A stretch of DNA of 64,000 nt from Verpa conica (taxonomy: Eukaryota; Ascomycota; Pezizomycetes; Pezizales; Morchellaceae): assembly GCA_033030425.1 (NCBI GenBank), contig JAUFSD010000013.1:372001-436000 (forward strand), given 5' to 3'. Under the pieces are notes generated by a model. That model worked only from the letters and a program-made list of their open reading frames with translations. It searched no databases and was not told where the DNA came from. This document shows positions 1 to 11,417 of this stretch, piece by piece; position 1 is the first letter of the stretch; every line of letters starts with the position of its first letter. The position numbers and the translations under genes were made by a program.

Positions 1-3000
1 AGTTGAGTTCCTTTAATTTTCTATATTAATTGCCTTCAAAAGCTACCTAGATCCAGTAAGTAACGAGGCCTAGCTGTATGATACAAGTAGGTATCAAACC
101 ACAAATTGGTAGAGTAATAGATTCTTAGATAATATTAAGGAGTGGGGAAAGGGGAGGAGAAATAAACGGTAGTAGCTACCGATGTAGTATAACAATGAGT
201 GGCATAAAACACTTCCCTTAGAAATATCATAATAACAAGCGAGATCCGGATCCTTTGTCGCAGTAACCAATTACTAGCGTTCACATCACACCAATAATTA
301 ATTACCTGATACCCCTAATAGAGATTACGTAATGCTCATAGGGCCGTAACTAAAAACCCAGATTAGATCGCAACCATTTACACTCTTTCCAGCTTATTGT
401 TTTGAAAGCAATATAACCTAAACAACCCCCCACCCAAACTTTCAAAGAGGCTGAAACCCCCCTTTAATTTTCATAGGTCCACTAGAAGCTATTACCTTTA
501 ATAAAAGCCCTCCAAACAGAAAGATACCTTCAAAATCATGACTTTTGGTGGAGATTGGTGATACAACTAATTAACCTACGTAGAAACACACACCAGTCCC
601 TAGATGCACATAATATTCACAGACTTAAAACACCCAATACGAAACTCCCCCCCAAATTCACGTGATTCAGAAACCTCAGGCGACAACGACGACGATGTAC
701 GACCCGACTCCCGAGTCATTGCATATATGTCCCCCCCCGCATGAGCCATCGTAACGTCTCAGTTCAAGTAAAACAATTAAGACATCGGCTTATCTACAAA
801 CTCCCACTTCCGGATTATCTTCGCCAATCTACACCATAATCTGGGGTAAGCTCCGATGGAGCTTAAAAAAAAAAAAAAAAGCTGTCAGTGCTAACTAGTA
901 CCGAGGGTCCGGTATCATAGGGGGGGAAGATAAGCTCTTTTTTTATCCTTTGTTTTTTTTTTTGAAAGTTGTGTCAGGTATATCTCATTTTCTAGGTATT
1001 TCCCTAATCTGTCAATGAGCCCGGGGGGGAGCCTAGGTATCTATCTCTTGTTCTAGATTTAATTGCTACTATGATTAGTAAATGAGATTATCTCACATTA
1101 CGCGCGAGTCCTTCTGAGGGGAGGGGAAGGAGGGGGGGAGATGGGAGAGAGGGTATAGGAATGACGGATGCAGCGATCCTATTGATAGAGTAGGCCCGAG
1201 CACTGTCTCGGATAGTACTTTGGTTCAGGTCGGCACCTGGCATGAGCACCGTTCTCGGACTCCGGGTTTATCTGCTGTCAGTCAGCGCTAAGCCCCGAGG
1301 ATTCAGATAGTAGGGCCAGTCGGTCCTCTGGTGACGCGTACTCATAGTACCGGCTGGCCCGGTAGGAGTTACCTGTGAGGGAGTTACGTTGACTCAAACA
1401 ACCACGAGAATAATTCGGATACTTAGGAAGCATCTACAACAGTATGGTTTCCCTCGTATACGAGTGATTGCTTATGAGTCATGTTCGTGCGCTAGCTAGT
1501 CTATATTCCTTCCTAGTATAAGTCCATGACTGAGGACGGTTGGGAATGGTCTTGGTTGTGATAAGGCCAGAAAGTATTCATCAAAAAGAATAAGTAGAGA
1601 TAGGACGTGCGTAGATACAAGACTCACCAGCCATTATTATAGCAGCTATGACTCTTCGCCGGGGGTACCTAGATAATATTCCAGCTCCGTTGTAGATAAT
1701 GGGTGATACCCGTAGGGAATGAACTTGAACAATAGAAGTACCTTGACGCGAGTTACTGAAATCTCGAAAAATATGTCTCCGTAGAGGACTTTAGGGCGAG
1801 ATGGAGAGATGAGGATGAGGAGGGGAAATGATACTTGTGACAGCCTTGGCGATATATGTTTCCCCTGATACCCCATCAATTGTTTATAACCAAAGAACCC
1901 CTAACCCTAGGCTAAATTCTTTTTTGAATGCCACGTCGTCGACACGCAATATGCAAGCGATGTTTAGAAATGAACGAGGGGGAATATCAACCAGGCCTGC
2001 ATAAAACTATACATACTGATTAAATAAACGACACGCATCTCTGCAGCAAGCTTCTGCCAGGAACAGACGTATGAGGTTATTGCATCTTATCAGATTAGAT
2101 TATTCTTTTTAGATAAGATTTCTTTTACCCCACAATGTAACCGTTCTCTCTCTTAGTGTATACGGTTCTTGACTACTTAGCTTTTTAAAACTCAGGCAAT
2201 CACTATGTTGCATCAGAAATCACTGTCGTGAGAGGTTCTGATCAGCTCCAGCCAGCTGATCATCGTTCCACAGGAGCTGCAAGAGGGTATATGTCCGTTC
2301 CAGAAAAAACCAGTGCAGGACCCTGCTTTCTGTATGGAAGGGGAAAAGGAAAGAAAAAAAGTGATCGATGGTTGAGAGTTTTATACTAAGTGAATAGCTG
2401 CATTGAATTTACCTCTCATTCCGAGTGATGTTCGGTGAGCAAGTGTTGTACATTTTGTGATGCTAATATTTTGTACGTCGTTTTGAAAACAAGGTGGGGG
2501 GGAGGAGGGTAGAGAGGGTAGAGAGTAGAGAGGGCAGAAAACTGGGAGCATCTGCCGGTAGAGCGAAAACATCGTGTGCTCCACACTTATTTGTTCGGCA
2601 ACGCGTGGGTAACGCGATTGATTGCTGCTGCAAGCGAAATGCATGATGACAAGGGTTTTTCTTTATTTTATTTTTCATTTGGCTTGAGTAAGCGGGGGTG
2701 TGTGAAACACGTAGTCCAGTTACAGTTGTCACTTTGGAATGGGCAAATTCGACCCAATCGAAGGCATCCGTAGCGGGCAGGTAGAGGGAAAAGAAGAAAA
2801 AGAGACCATACAACGCACAGCGATCCTGTGCACTGTGCAATCCATCACATGCGGTTGAAATTATCATCTGCGCTAGCAATCGTGCGCTGCTGCGTGCGTG
2901 TGGCGTGGGGCTGCCGATGTGATGCTTAGTCTTGTTCGCTACGATGCAGCGAGAGGGACTGTACTCGGGGGTAGAGTACCTAATGGACCCGTAGTCTGGA

Positions 3001-4358
3001 CATCTGTCACATCCACCCATCACTGCCCACTATCCACTCATCCACTTGCATCTATTCCATCCACCACCACTATCCTCCATCCACTCACTCTCACTCTCCC
3101 ATCCTCCCATCCCCCCACAGTTCGCTTCACCGTTGCATCGTTCTATGTAAGATATGTAGAGTATGCAAGTATGCAGGTATGCATCAGAAGCTCTCACTCG
3201 AGCTTACTAGCGACGTTCTAAGCAAATGATATCAATGTAGACTGGAAAACAAAACAAGACAAGACAAAACAAAACAGGCCAGAAATGATGCTATCCGCAG
3301 GCCCACTACGGCGTGACCGGAATCTCCACGCGCGCGCATCCCAATTTCACTGATACGCGGTGAGCCTAGAGATGTTTAGTGGTCTCCTGTCGTCCATCGT
3401 GGGCTCTGGCATAGCCATATCATTGGGCGTGGACCAAGGGAGTAGCAGGCTAGATGAGTTTCGATCAAGATAAAAGTGGGGTCGTATCATCATATATATA
3501 CACGGACAGATCTAGTGGTTCCCAGATGCAGGGCATGGCCGACCTAGGACGGGTATATGCGGTGGGGTTTCAGAAGGGAACAGACATTCCTCTTTGTCGC
3601 CTGATTGCCTATCTTCGTCTTCGTCTTCTTCAATTAAGGGTCTTGTTCTTATCTAGGCCTGTGGCTCTCACCCTTTGGACAACTCCCGTACAAGCGTTTG
3701 CACTCCCATTCGCATTCGCACTCTGGCAGACCGAAAGGGAACAGTCGAATCACTACTTCAAGTCCATGTACAATTACGTAGAGAGGTCATTTGATGCCAA
3801 CTGCCCCTCTCCAAGATTCCTCCTAGTATCGTCTTCAATTCGTTCACCACGCATTCTGAAAAGCCTCATGCAGGATCGGCGTGCAGCGGGTCTATCCCGG
3901 TTAGAGTATATATCCCTTGCTGCCTCGGGTTGATACACCTGATAGGGCCGCCTTCCCTCCGAGTCGTCCTCTGCCTCTCTGCCTCTCTGCCTCTGCCTCC
4001 CCCCCCCAACGGCCAACGCGCATAGTCGAGACACCGCACACGGTCCCCTCCACACCGCTAAACACCCAACCACCACCACAGCCAACCATGCACATACGTG
4101 TATACGCCCGCCACCATGCAGAAGACCCTCCTCCTCCTCCTTCAGGGTCCTCCTCTTCTTCTAACACGTCCTTTTCTTCTCTTCCTCTTCCCTCTCTCTA
4201 CGTAACCACCTGTTTCTCTTTACTCAGACCAACCACCCGCAGAATCTGCATAGCATAGCGCAATACTCTTTCCCCTTCTTTCGCCTTCGCACAGAATCCT
4301 TCCTTCCCGTCCTCCTCCTCCTCATTCTCTTTAAGAGTACCCTCATATCCTCCACAAC
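1..4358. other. Intergenic region, no supported gene
   Basis: AT-rich, homopolymer-rich DNA with no reading frame I can tie to a family. The longest open frames (about 2463-3023 on minus and 3454-3933 on plus) look like chance frames over low-complexity sequence. From about 3000 to 3120 the plus strand is a pyrimidine-rich CCATCC-type tract, and from about 3950 to 4340 it is CT-rich, which fits a fungal promoter and leader for the gene starting at 4359. A short telomere-like CCCTAACCCTA occurs near 1900, but with only two units. Confidence 0.6.
3246..3275. repeat. AAAAC/AAGAC microsatellite
   Basis: A short tract of five-base units (AAAAC and AAGAC mixed) lies between non-coding segments. 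It is simple repeat DNA with no coding context. Confidence 0.8.
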
Positions 4359-5102
4359 ATGGCCGGATCAGACTCACCAAAAATCAACCTTTCCAGGCCT
4401 TCCACATCCGGTGCTGTGACTCCAAATAACGACGTGAAGTCTACTGCGACTGAACTTGTCAAGCCTTCCACATCTTGTGCTTGCACTGTACCAGGAGACG
4501 AAGACGTTCCTCCTGCCCTTATGCTTGATCCTGAATCATCTGCCAAAATCGCTGTTCCAACACCTATCCTAGCCGGTTCTTCTACCCTTGATGTATGTTT
4601 ACCCTTGTTCTTATTATAATAAAGGTTTGAAACTGACCCGTTTTATTAATAGTTATTACCACGCCAACCTTCACCAATGGTCCGCGCCGAGGAACAAGAG
4701 CTCAAGGATGCATACCTTGCTGGCTGTAAGTTCATTATCTCCTTTAATATAAACAAAGAGAGTCATTACTAACTTAACTTTCCCCCCCCCAATGTAGTCA
4801 AACACGTTGAAGACTTTTTCGCGAAATTCATTGAATCTCTAAACTTCTACAAACGCAAATCCGCCGCGCTAGAGTCGGAGATTGCCGCGCTGAAGGACTC
4901 GAAAGCCGCGCTGGAAGAGCGAATAAAGGTTCTCGAGGAGGAGCGGGACGAGACTGATAAAGCGCGAGCTGAGCGCGAGAAAATAAAAGAAGGGAAAGCG
5001 ATCAATAAGGTGCGCAAACTGATATGGTCCGCGTCCGTCTCACATAAACGAAAGAATGAGGGATCAACTACTCCGGTTGTTACTACTGTTGAGACCAAAT
5101 AA
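4359..5102 (+). CDS. Small coiled-coil protein, unknown function (3 exons, 203 aa)
   Basis: I do not recognise the family. The exons are 4359-4592, 4653-4725 and 4798-5102, with introns that begin GTATGT and GTAAGT and end TAG; the phases fit and give 203 residues. The N-terminal half (about 1-100) is Ser/Thr/Pro-rich and looks disordered. It carries two related copies of a PSTS-x-A-x-T segment near residues 15-20 and 37-42. The C-terminal half (about 104-180) is a charged Glu/Lys/Ala/Leu heptad region predicted to form a coiled coil, followed by a basic stretch and a Thr-rich tail. The start is the first ATG after a long CT-rich leader. There is no signal peptide or membrane segment. It is convergent with the Rab4 gene. 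The coiled coil suggests oligomerisation; nothing else about its role can be read. Confidence 0.75.
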
Positions 5103-6135
5103 TTTTTTGGAGAGAGAGTGATGGATGTTTTTTTTTATTTGTCATGTCTTTTGTTTTTTATGATACCATGACTCTTTGCGGGTCCCTTCGTTGTTGATTT
5201 ATTCTTTTCATTGACATTTCTTTGATGGACTGGGTTTTTTTGCGATTATTTCTCTCTATGAAGACCTAAGACGAGCGATGCATTACGTGTTTTTTTTATA
5301 CTACGGAATTTGGGATTGGTTTTTTGGTCTGGTCTGGTCTGGTTTTTATTATACGCTCACGGTGGATGGACTATGTCATGCTTTTTTTCTCATTTTATAA
5401 ATTTCACTGTTACTATTTAGCCACTCGCTTTTTTTTATATATAGTGAAACAATCTTTTTTTTTTTTCCAATCACCCGTGTTCCGCGCCTCTCCCGTGAAT
5501 CAAAAGTCCACCACCCATCATATCCGAGCGTGACTTGTAGACGCGAAAGTAAGCCTGAATAAGAATAAGAGTGACAGCAGCCGGTAGGCGGTATCGCGTA
5601 AAGACACCCCTCCCCCCAATGTAGGTGATGCACATCCGGGCACGTTAAGCGTCACTCTGTATCTGGATAGTATCAAAAAAAAAACACTTTTGTGGTAGCG
5701 CCACCATAACGACTCTCCTTCTCCTCCTTCCTCTCCTAGACCTGCTTTCTCGTGTCCGGTTTCCAATCCAATCCAAACAAGAAAAGAAAAGAAAATAATA
5801 ATAGTATAATTAAAATCCTCCACTAAAGTACTCATCCACTAGGAAAGAAAAAAAGAGATAGAAAGACAATAGAAAAGATGGCAACAGAGAGATTACGCCC
5901 GCCCCACGCTAACACAATCCCCACACCGAAACCTGAGTCAATCAATAAAAGAATAGAGTATAATGAACCAGACCAACGAAAAAATGCCAACGAAAGAAAA
6001 AGAAAGAAAAAAAAAAACGTGCGCAACAAACGTATCGCCACGAATCTACTCTTCTAAAAGAAAAAAGAAAAAGAAACACCCCCTCCCCCTCTTCTCTCTA
6101 GAACTTTCTTTCCCCCCCCCCTTCTCTCCTCTCGT
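5103..6135. other. Intergenic region between convergent genes
   Basis: This is T-rich then A-rich DNA between the 3' ends of the coiled-coil gene and the Rab4 gene. It presumably holds both 3' untranslated regions. I see no gene. Confidence 0.6.
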
Positions 6136-7405
6136 CTAACAACACCCCCGCTTCTTCCTTCCAGGTTCTCTAAAAACGTCCCCCCACTCCCCTAACCCTG
6201 CCCTCACCCCCGCCGCCTTCCCCCGCCGCCTCCCACTCCCACTCCCACTTCCACCAGCGTCAACCCACCCACCTCCGTCACCGTACTGAATACCACTCAT
6301 CGGATCGTCCGGGTCCACCTCACCCAACTCGATCCTAGTAACAATGATCCTAGCAAGTCTCGAAAACACCTCGTCCACATTCTCCCCGCTTAGGGCGCTT
6401 GTCTCCAGCGCAACCGGGATATCCTGCAGATCTGCCCATCGCGCTGCCTCGGTCGTGGACACTGCGCGCTCGGCTGGCACGGGCGGCGCGTCTTGGTCGA
6501 TATCGACCAGTTGCGCCGAGTGAGAATCCGGTGGGGGCGGGGGTGCCGAGAGGTCGTTCTTGTTGCCGACTAGGAGGAGGGTAAGGTTTGGTGATGCGAG
6601 GGCTCGGGCATCGGTGAGGAAGGTGGGGAGTGAAGCGAAGGAAGGGTGTGAGGTGATGTCATAGACGAGGATTGCGCCGGCGGCACCGCGGTAGTAGGAG
6701 CGGGTTACAGAGCGGAAACGTTCTTGCCCGGCGGTGTCCCATAGCTTTTGAGGGGGGGGGGAGTTAGATGAGGAATAAAGAAAGGGGGAGAGAAAGAGTG
6801 AACTTACTTGGAGTTTGATACGTTTGCGACGGGAGCCAGTGCCCACTTTGATTATTTTTGAGGAAAACTCGACACCGATTGTTTGTGAAGATAGAACTCG
6901 CCCTATTCTGACATTAGCAAGTGTTCTCGGGCGCAACAGATGGGGCGACCGTACATTCACCTCTGACGAACCGATGCAATAGACACGACCTGGAATAACT
7001 GTCAGCTCTTTGTCTGCTTAAAAGACCCCCTTCTCTTTCTCTCTCTCTCTCTCTCTCTCCTCTTCCCCTCTCCCCTCCCCTCCCCTCCCCTCCCTCTTCT
7101 CTTCTTATTGTAATCTCACCAAAGGAATGTAATTGAATCAACCAACAAGGGACACATACTTTCCACAACCACTTGGCCCCAACAATATAATCTTCGCCAG
7201 GTAGTCATACATACTCCCAAGCTCCTGAAAGTCCACATACAACATCAGCAATCAATCTTCTCCACCCCAACTCATCATCCAGTCCTAATCTCGACTCCAT
7301 TTCGAGCTCCAAAAAGGGGCAAGAATTCTCTGCTCATACCTGGTCCTCTGGCGCAGATCGAGAGGACGACGACGAGGCGCCTGACGCGGCGCGTTGTCGC
7401 GGCAT
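6136..7405 (-). CDS. rab4: Rab4-type small GTPase (5 exons, 287 aa)
   Basis: A Ras-superfamily GTPase of the Rab4 class, which in other eukaryotes directs recycling from early endosomes. Minus-strand exons in coding order are 7405-7340, 7224-7160, 6989-6961, 6902-6808 and 6744-6136; phases agree. A Ser-rich N-terminus (22 aa) precedes the P-loop GPSGCGKS (about 37-44). Switch I contains SSQTIGVEF and switch II is [10 protein letters not shown] directly after the last intron. NKND is the guanine-specificity motif and ETSAL the G5 motif. The tail ends GCC, a double-cysteine geranylgeranylation signal. The protein is longer than a typical Rab (about 200-215 aa) because of a Pro/Asp-rich insert after NKND and a Gly/Ser-rich stretch before the tail. 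At the exon 3/4 join the protein reads FVRG then RVLSSQ, about two residues shorter than I expect from relatives. The intron at about 6990-7159 holds a long CT repeat. Confidence 0.92.
7030..7107. repeat. CT / CCCCT microsatellite in a Rab4 intron
   Basis: A pyrimidine-only tract on the plus strand (purine-only on the transcript): CT dinucleotides followed by CCCCT units. It lies inside the second intron of the Rab4 gene. It is likely polymorphic in length. Confidence 0.85.
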
Positions 7406-7884
7406 CTTGTTTATTCGGATTGATTTTCTTGTTTCGTTTCGGTCGAGGTTTAACGGTGAGGGGGTTTAGGTAGTCCGTGAGGGGATGTGGTTGTACGTTG
7501 GCGGTTGTGTTTATCGCCAACGCTGGCACCTGCAGCTGCAATCTCGGCTGCCACCGTGCCGGGTCTGTGCTGTGGCTGCCGAGGTCTGTGGCTGAATGAT
7601 GTCACCGGCTTTACTCATAGATTCTCACTCACGGACCAACCCTGGCCCTATCTACCGGTGATACCAATAAATGAATTGTTCATCAATATATACCGGCGAT
7701 ACCAGAAACATTCATGGTACAGTTAAATTCCATCAATACAGCAAAGAAAGGGTAAATAAATACAAGCAACAATACACGGCCCACAACTCCCTAGCAACTG
7801 GAAAGAAAGAGAACACGCTAGCAAAACAATATCCAATACACTCCTCCCCATGCTTCGTTTTTTAATTTAAAGTCTTGTCCACAC
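7406..7884. other. Rab4 upstream region and 3' region of xylitol dehydrogenase
   Basis: About 480 bases separate two genes on the same strand. It should contain the Rab4 promoter and the 3' end of the xylitol dehydrogenase transcript. Open frames here are short and unsupported. Confidence 0.6.
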
Positions 7885-9122
7885 CTAATCCAGAGGCCCA
7901 TCAATCAAGATCTTGATGCCCTTACCCTTCTTCTGCTCTTCAAATGCCTTCTCAGCATCCTCGAACTTGAACCTGCTGCTAATGAGCTGCTTGGTACTGA
8001 CGGCGCCAGCAGCCAACAGATCCACAGCAAGCTTATAATCTCCAGGCCCATACCTGAAGCTACCCCTCATAGTAATCTCCTTGCTACACATTGCCATAAT
8101 TGGGAATGAAATCTCCTCAGCTCCCATACCAGCTTGAACGTATCTACCGCCAGTCCTAACGACATGAATTGCAGTATTGATCGATGGAGCAGCACCAGAA
8201 GCATCGATTGCAACATCGGCGCCAAAACCCAGATCAAACTGCTTAATAATCTCTGCCGCGTTTACTCTGGCATCTTTCGAGTGCAATGCGTTGAAGACGC
8301 CAGTGGCAGCGTAAGTGAGAGCGAAATCCAGGCGGAGCTGATTGATATCGACAAGGATTATCTTAACTGCACCGTGTGCCTTTGCAACAGCCGCAATAAG
8401 CAGTCCGACAGGACCCGCACCAAAAACGACAACAGTATTTCCGGGCTGGATCTCTGCTTGGCGAACAACATGAACACCAACAGCGAGCGGCTCAACAAGA
8501 GCACCCTCATCCAGCGAGACGTGTGTTGGGAGGGGGACGCAAAAGTCCTCGGGGAGAACATAGTACTTGGCAAGGGTACCATCATATGGTGGGGTGGCAG
8601 CGAAACGCATATCGGTACAAAGGTTGTATGTTCCATCTTTGCAGAAGGGGCAGAGACGGCAAGGAACTCCAGGCTCCAGGGCAACGCGGTCACCAGCCTT
8701 CAGATTCTTGCAAGCAGGTCCAACCTGGACAATGGTACCGGCTGACTCGTGGCCAAGAACCATGGGGGCAGTGAGAATAAAGTCAGCGATGCGGCCATGC
8801 TCCCAGTAGTGAACCTATTTGTTATATTTAGCATGTAGAAGCAGCAAGAACGGAGAGGAGTTTCTGGGTAGAACGCAAACCCCGAGCAAGGATGGCTTAC
8901 ATCAGATCCACAGATACCGGTGACATTAACGCGAATAAGTACGTCACTGGGGTTCTTGATGGTTGGGATTGGACGGTCCTCGATGGCCACGCTCTTGATG
9001 GCGTTCAGAATGAACGAGGGGTTCTTTGGTGCAGAGAAGTGTTGAGTTAGTTTGGTGAGACGACGAGAGGCAGAGCAGGGATAGCAAGAGCAAGAAGGAT
9101 TTACCTCGTGCTTAGTAGCCAT
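7885..9122 (-). CDS. xdhA: Xylitol dehydrogenase, zinc-dependent NAD+ type (3 exons, 356 aa)
   Basis: A medium-chain dehydrogenase/reductase that oxidises xylitol to D-xylulose with NAD+ in the fungal pentose pathway, in the cytosol. Minus-strand exons in coding order are 9122-9105 (six codons), 9023-8901 and 8814-7885; all phases agree and the length matches fungal xylitol dehydrogenases. Catalytic zinc ligands are Cys44 (CGSD), His69 and Glu70 (GHES). Four structural-zinc cysteines are visible at about 99, 102, 105 and 113. The nucleotide fold has GAGPVG at 179-184 followed by an ILVD strand whose Asp favours NAD over NADP. CGSDVHYW and the SFRYG segment fit the xylitol dehydrogenase branch better than sorbitol or arabinitol dehydrogenase, though substrate overlap is common. 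Three GGCTAA-type sites lie within 600 bases upstream. Confidence 0.93.
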
Positions 9123-9403
9123 TGAGTATGGTTTGACTTGGGTGGTGAGATATTGGCTTTGAGATGAGGATTGGGATAGAGGTAAAGAGCTGGAAGGTGA
9201 AGGAGGATGTTGGAGATGATGATAGGGATGGGGATGTAAAGGAGGATGAAGACGGAAGCTTATATCAAGAATAGATGAGAGAGGAGGGGGGAATAGACGG
9301 TGATGAAATACCAAGAATGGAAAAGAAACCACAGTATATTTATCAACCCACCCAGAGCGGGGAGACACATTCGGAGTACTCAGCGGACATCAGCACCACG
9401 CCC

Positions 9404-9409
9404 GGCTAA
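9404..9409 (+). promoter_or_regulatory. Possible XlnR-type site (GGCTAA)
   Basis: It matches GGCTAA, the core recognised by the Aspergillus xylanolytic regulator XlnR. It lies 282 bases upstream of the xylitol dehydrogenase start, opposite to the gene's strand. The motif is short, so this is only suggestive. Confidence 0.25.
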
Positions 9410-9559
9410 TAGCAAGGACTATCTTGCACGTCTAAACCCTAGAGGCCTATTCTACATGTACGTACGAAAAGCAATTCTTCAATTGTTCTACCGACGGGAG
9501 AAACACGCGGAGCTTTTTCGGTGTTTCTAAGACTGGCGGGGTGAAGATAGAGTTATCAC

Positions 9560-9566
9560 TTTAGCC
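9560..9566 (-). promoter_or_regulatory. Possible XlnR-type site (GGCTAAA)
   Basis: It reads GGCTAAA on the coding strand of xylitol dehydrogenase, about 440 bases upstream of the start. It matches the longer XlnR consensus. Confidence 0.3.
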
Positions 9567-9706
9567 TAAACACCCATGCCTTGGCTCCGAGGACCAAGTT
9601 ACACCTAACCCTAACTAATGAACCGTGATCCCGCTTTTCTTCTCTGCAGGGGAATGTCATTCTCAGGAAGCGGGTAGCCAGGTTTCACTCATCGCGCGGG
9701 CATTAA

Positions 9707-9713
9707 GGCTAAA
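9707..9713 (+). promoter_or_regulatory. Possible XlnR-type site (GGCTAAA)
   Basis: A third GGCTAA-type match, about 585 bases upstream of the xylitol dehydrogenase start and on the opposite strand. Confidence 0.25.
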
Positions 9714-11417
9714 TCATGGCATTGTTGACTCTGAAAAGTCTGTAGATTCAAGTTAGTCGGCATCATATGACCCTTCGGCAGAAGCTTTCTACCTCTAGAA
9801 CGAGCATCGTGAAAATTCTTCTACATATGTATGTACACACAGCAACCGTTCTCCACTCCACACCACGCTCTTTTTGAATTGGTTTCAGGATGAACTCGGG
9901 TAATAGCATTTACACTCTACTAGGTAAGCCAAGTTAGGCTCAATTCAACGAATAATAGCTCCGGGAGCAGTTATAGGATGCAAGGGTCTAGATACGAAAG
10001 CTTTAGTTTAGTATTCACCGCTGGGTCATTCTTTTAGTATCACTTATTACATAGGGGTTTAGTGTTTTCTTTTACCTGTTCCACTTATATATAATAGCCG
10101 CCCTCAAACCCTTTCTGCTTCCCAGCATCATGGGACTCCTCTCTTACCACTAGACTCGAAAATTCACCTCGACCCTCTATTGGTCTACTGGAAACTTACA
10201 AGTCTCCTATCTTACAGATGAGTGATTTATAGTGTCCTAGTCGAAAAAGTTGGGCCTCGGTCTAGGGAAATATCTTTGGTCTAATACCGAAGGACAACAA
10301 AGTATTCTTTACCTGAGCACTTATAAAACTACGGTTACTCTCACTAGCAGTGTTGGTTTTTTATAGGAAAGTATACAACTACGCATCAACACTTAAGGAA
10401 ACCCAACCCGTTTACTTGCAACCTCGAGTTACGGGCACAACACTAATACCTATATTCTAAAGCATGCTACGAATTTTATAGTTACCGGTCAATCCTCTTG
10501 GGAAAAAACCACCATAATAATTCAATATAGCTCTTGCAGCTCCACCAAGCCTATTGGGGTCATTAACCTAGAACTAAGCCAATTCCTAGCGTGCTAACCA
10601 GCCCTAGCGCACAGATACCAAAATTTTCAACTAAAGTTCAAGTGGCTTGTAGGTCATGGCTATTTTAGGTTTAACTTCTGCCTTTTGTAAAATTTGGTAC
10701 AATCTCTAAAAATTATTAAAAGTCGTTTTCTCGTAAGGGAGCGATCTTACTCTATGGTTATAGGTAATAGCCATGGTTATCTTGAGACTAGCTATTTGCC
10801 TTGGGTAGCCTATATCTATACTAGGGGTTTAATCTAGTATCTATGCCTAGTCCTAGAAACGCAGTTATATGCCAAAAAAACTCAGCAATTTATACCTTAA
10901 GAGGTCATATGTGTTAGGCGGCTACATTTACATATAGTATAAAGCTATATTCATATGGCCTATCAATCTTTTGATGGCAGTTTAACTGTAGTTCCCTAGA
11001 CTAGTGACAAAGATTTATACATCTTCAAGCTTGAAATACGCCTGAACTAATCTCTTGCTTAAAAGTGTTGGGTTTTACTTTGTACTAACTCTATATTACA
11101 GGTACTTACATGTACTTACCTCTATCAATCCATGATTCTCATATAACAGGAATAAATTACTTATCAGTTGGACATTGTAGAGGCTGTAATACACAGTTGA
11201 ACTTTCACTGCCAGAGTTACCTTGGCGCGTGTTTTTCAGCAGCGGCGATAACCGAAATTGCTCGTGTGCCTCGGCCCCCACAACAGACGTCATTTGTCCT
11301 CAATAACAATACTTCAATCACCTCCATAGCCGCTGCCATGTCTGCTCAAACCTCTCCAGCTCACTTTCCTATCTCTTTTGACATAGCATCTCTACCACTC
11401 ACCCGCTGTATACGGCC

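Larger units (their letters stand above)
9123..11417. other. Divergent intergenic region (xylitol dehydrogenase / PAF-acetylhydrolase)
   Basis: It lies between two divergently transcribed genes. The first 250 bases are purine-rich (pyrimidine-rich on the transcript of xylitol dehydrogenase), as expected for its leader. From about 9.9 to 11.1 kb the DNA is AT-rich with many TA and CTAG steps and no coherent frame. An ATG at 11338, out of frame with the downstream gene, could open an upstream frame. Confidence 0.6.

Noticed and set aside
1895..1912. Telomere-like CCCTAACCCTA (also near 6186, 9606 and 17219)
   Set aside because: Only one or two units each. Such words are expected in this AT/CTA-rich DNA, and there is no array or chromosome end.
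2463..3023. A 186-codon minus-strand frame
   Set aside because: Composition follows the local low-complexity DNA, overlapping frames exist on both strands, and no domain is visible.
8134..8745. A 203-codon frame on the plus strand opposite xylitol dehydrogenase
   Set aside because: It is the antisense shadow of a firmly identified gene and shows no domain of its own.
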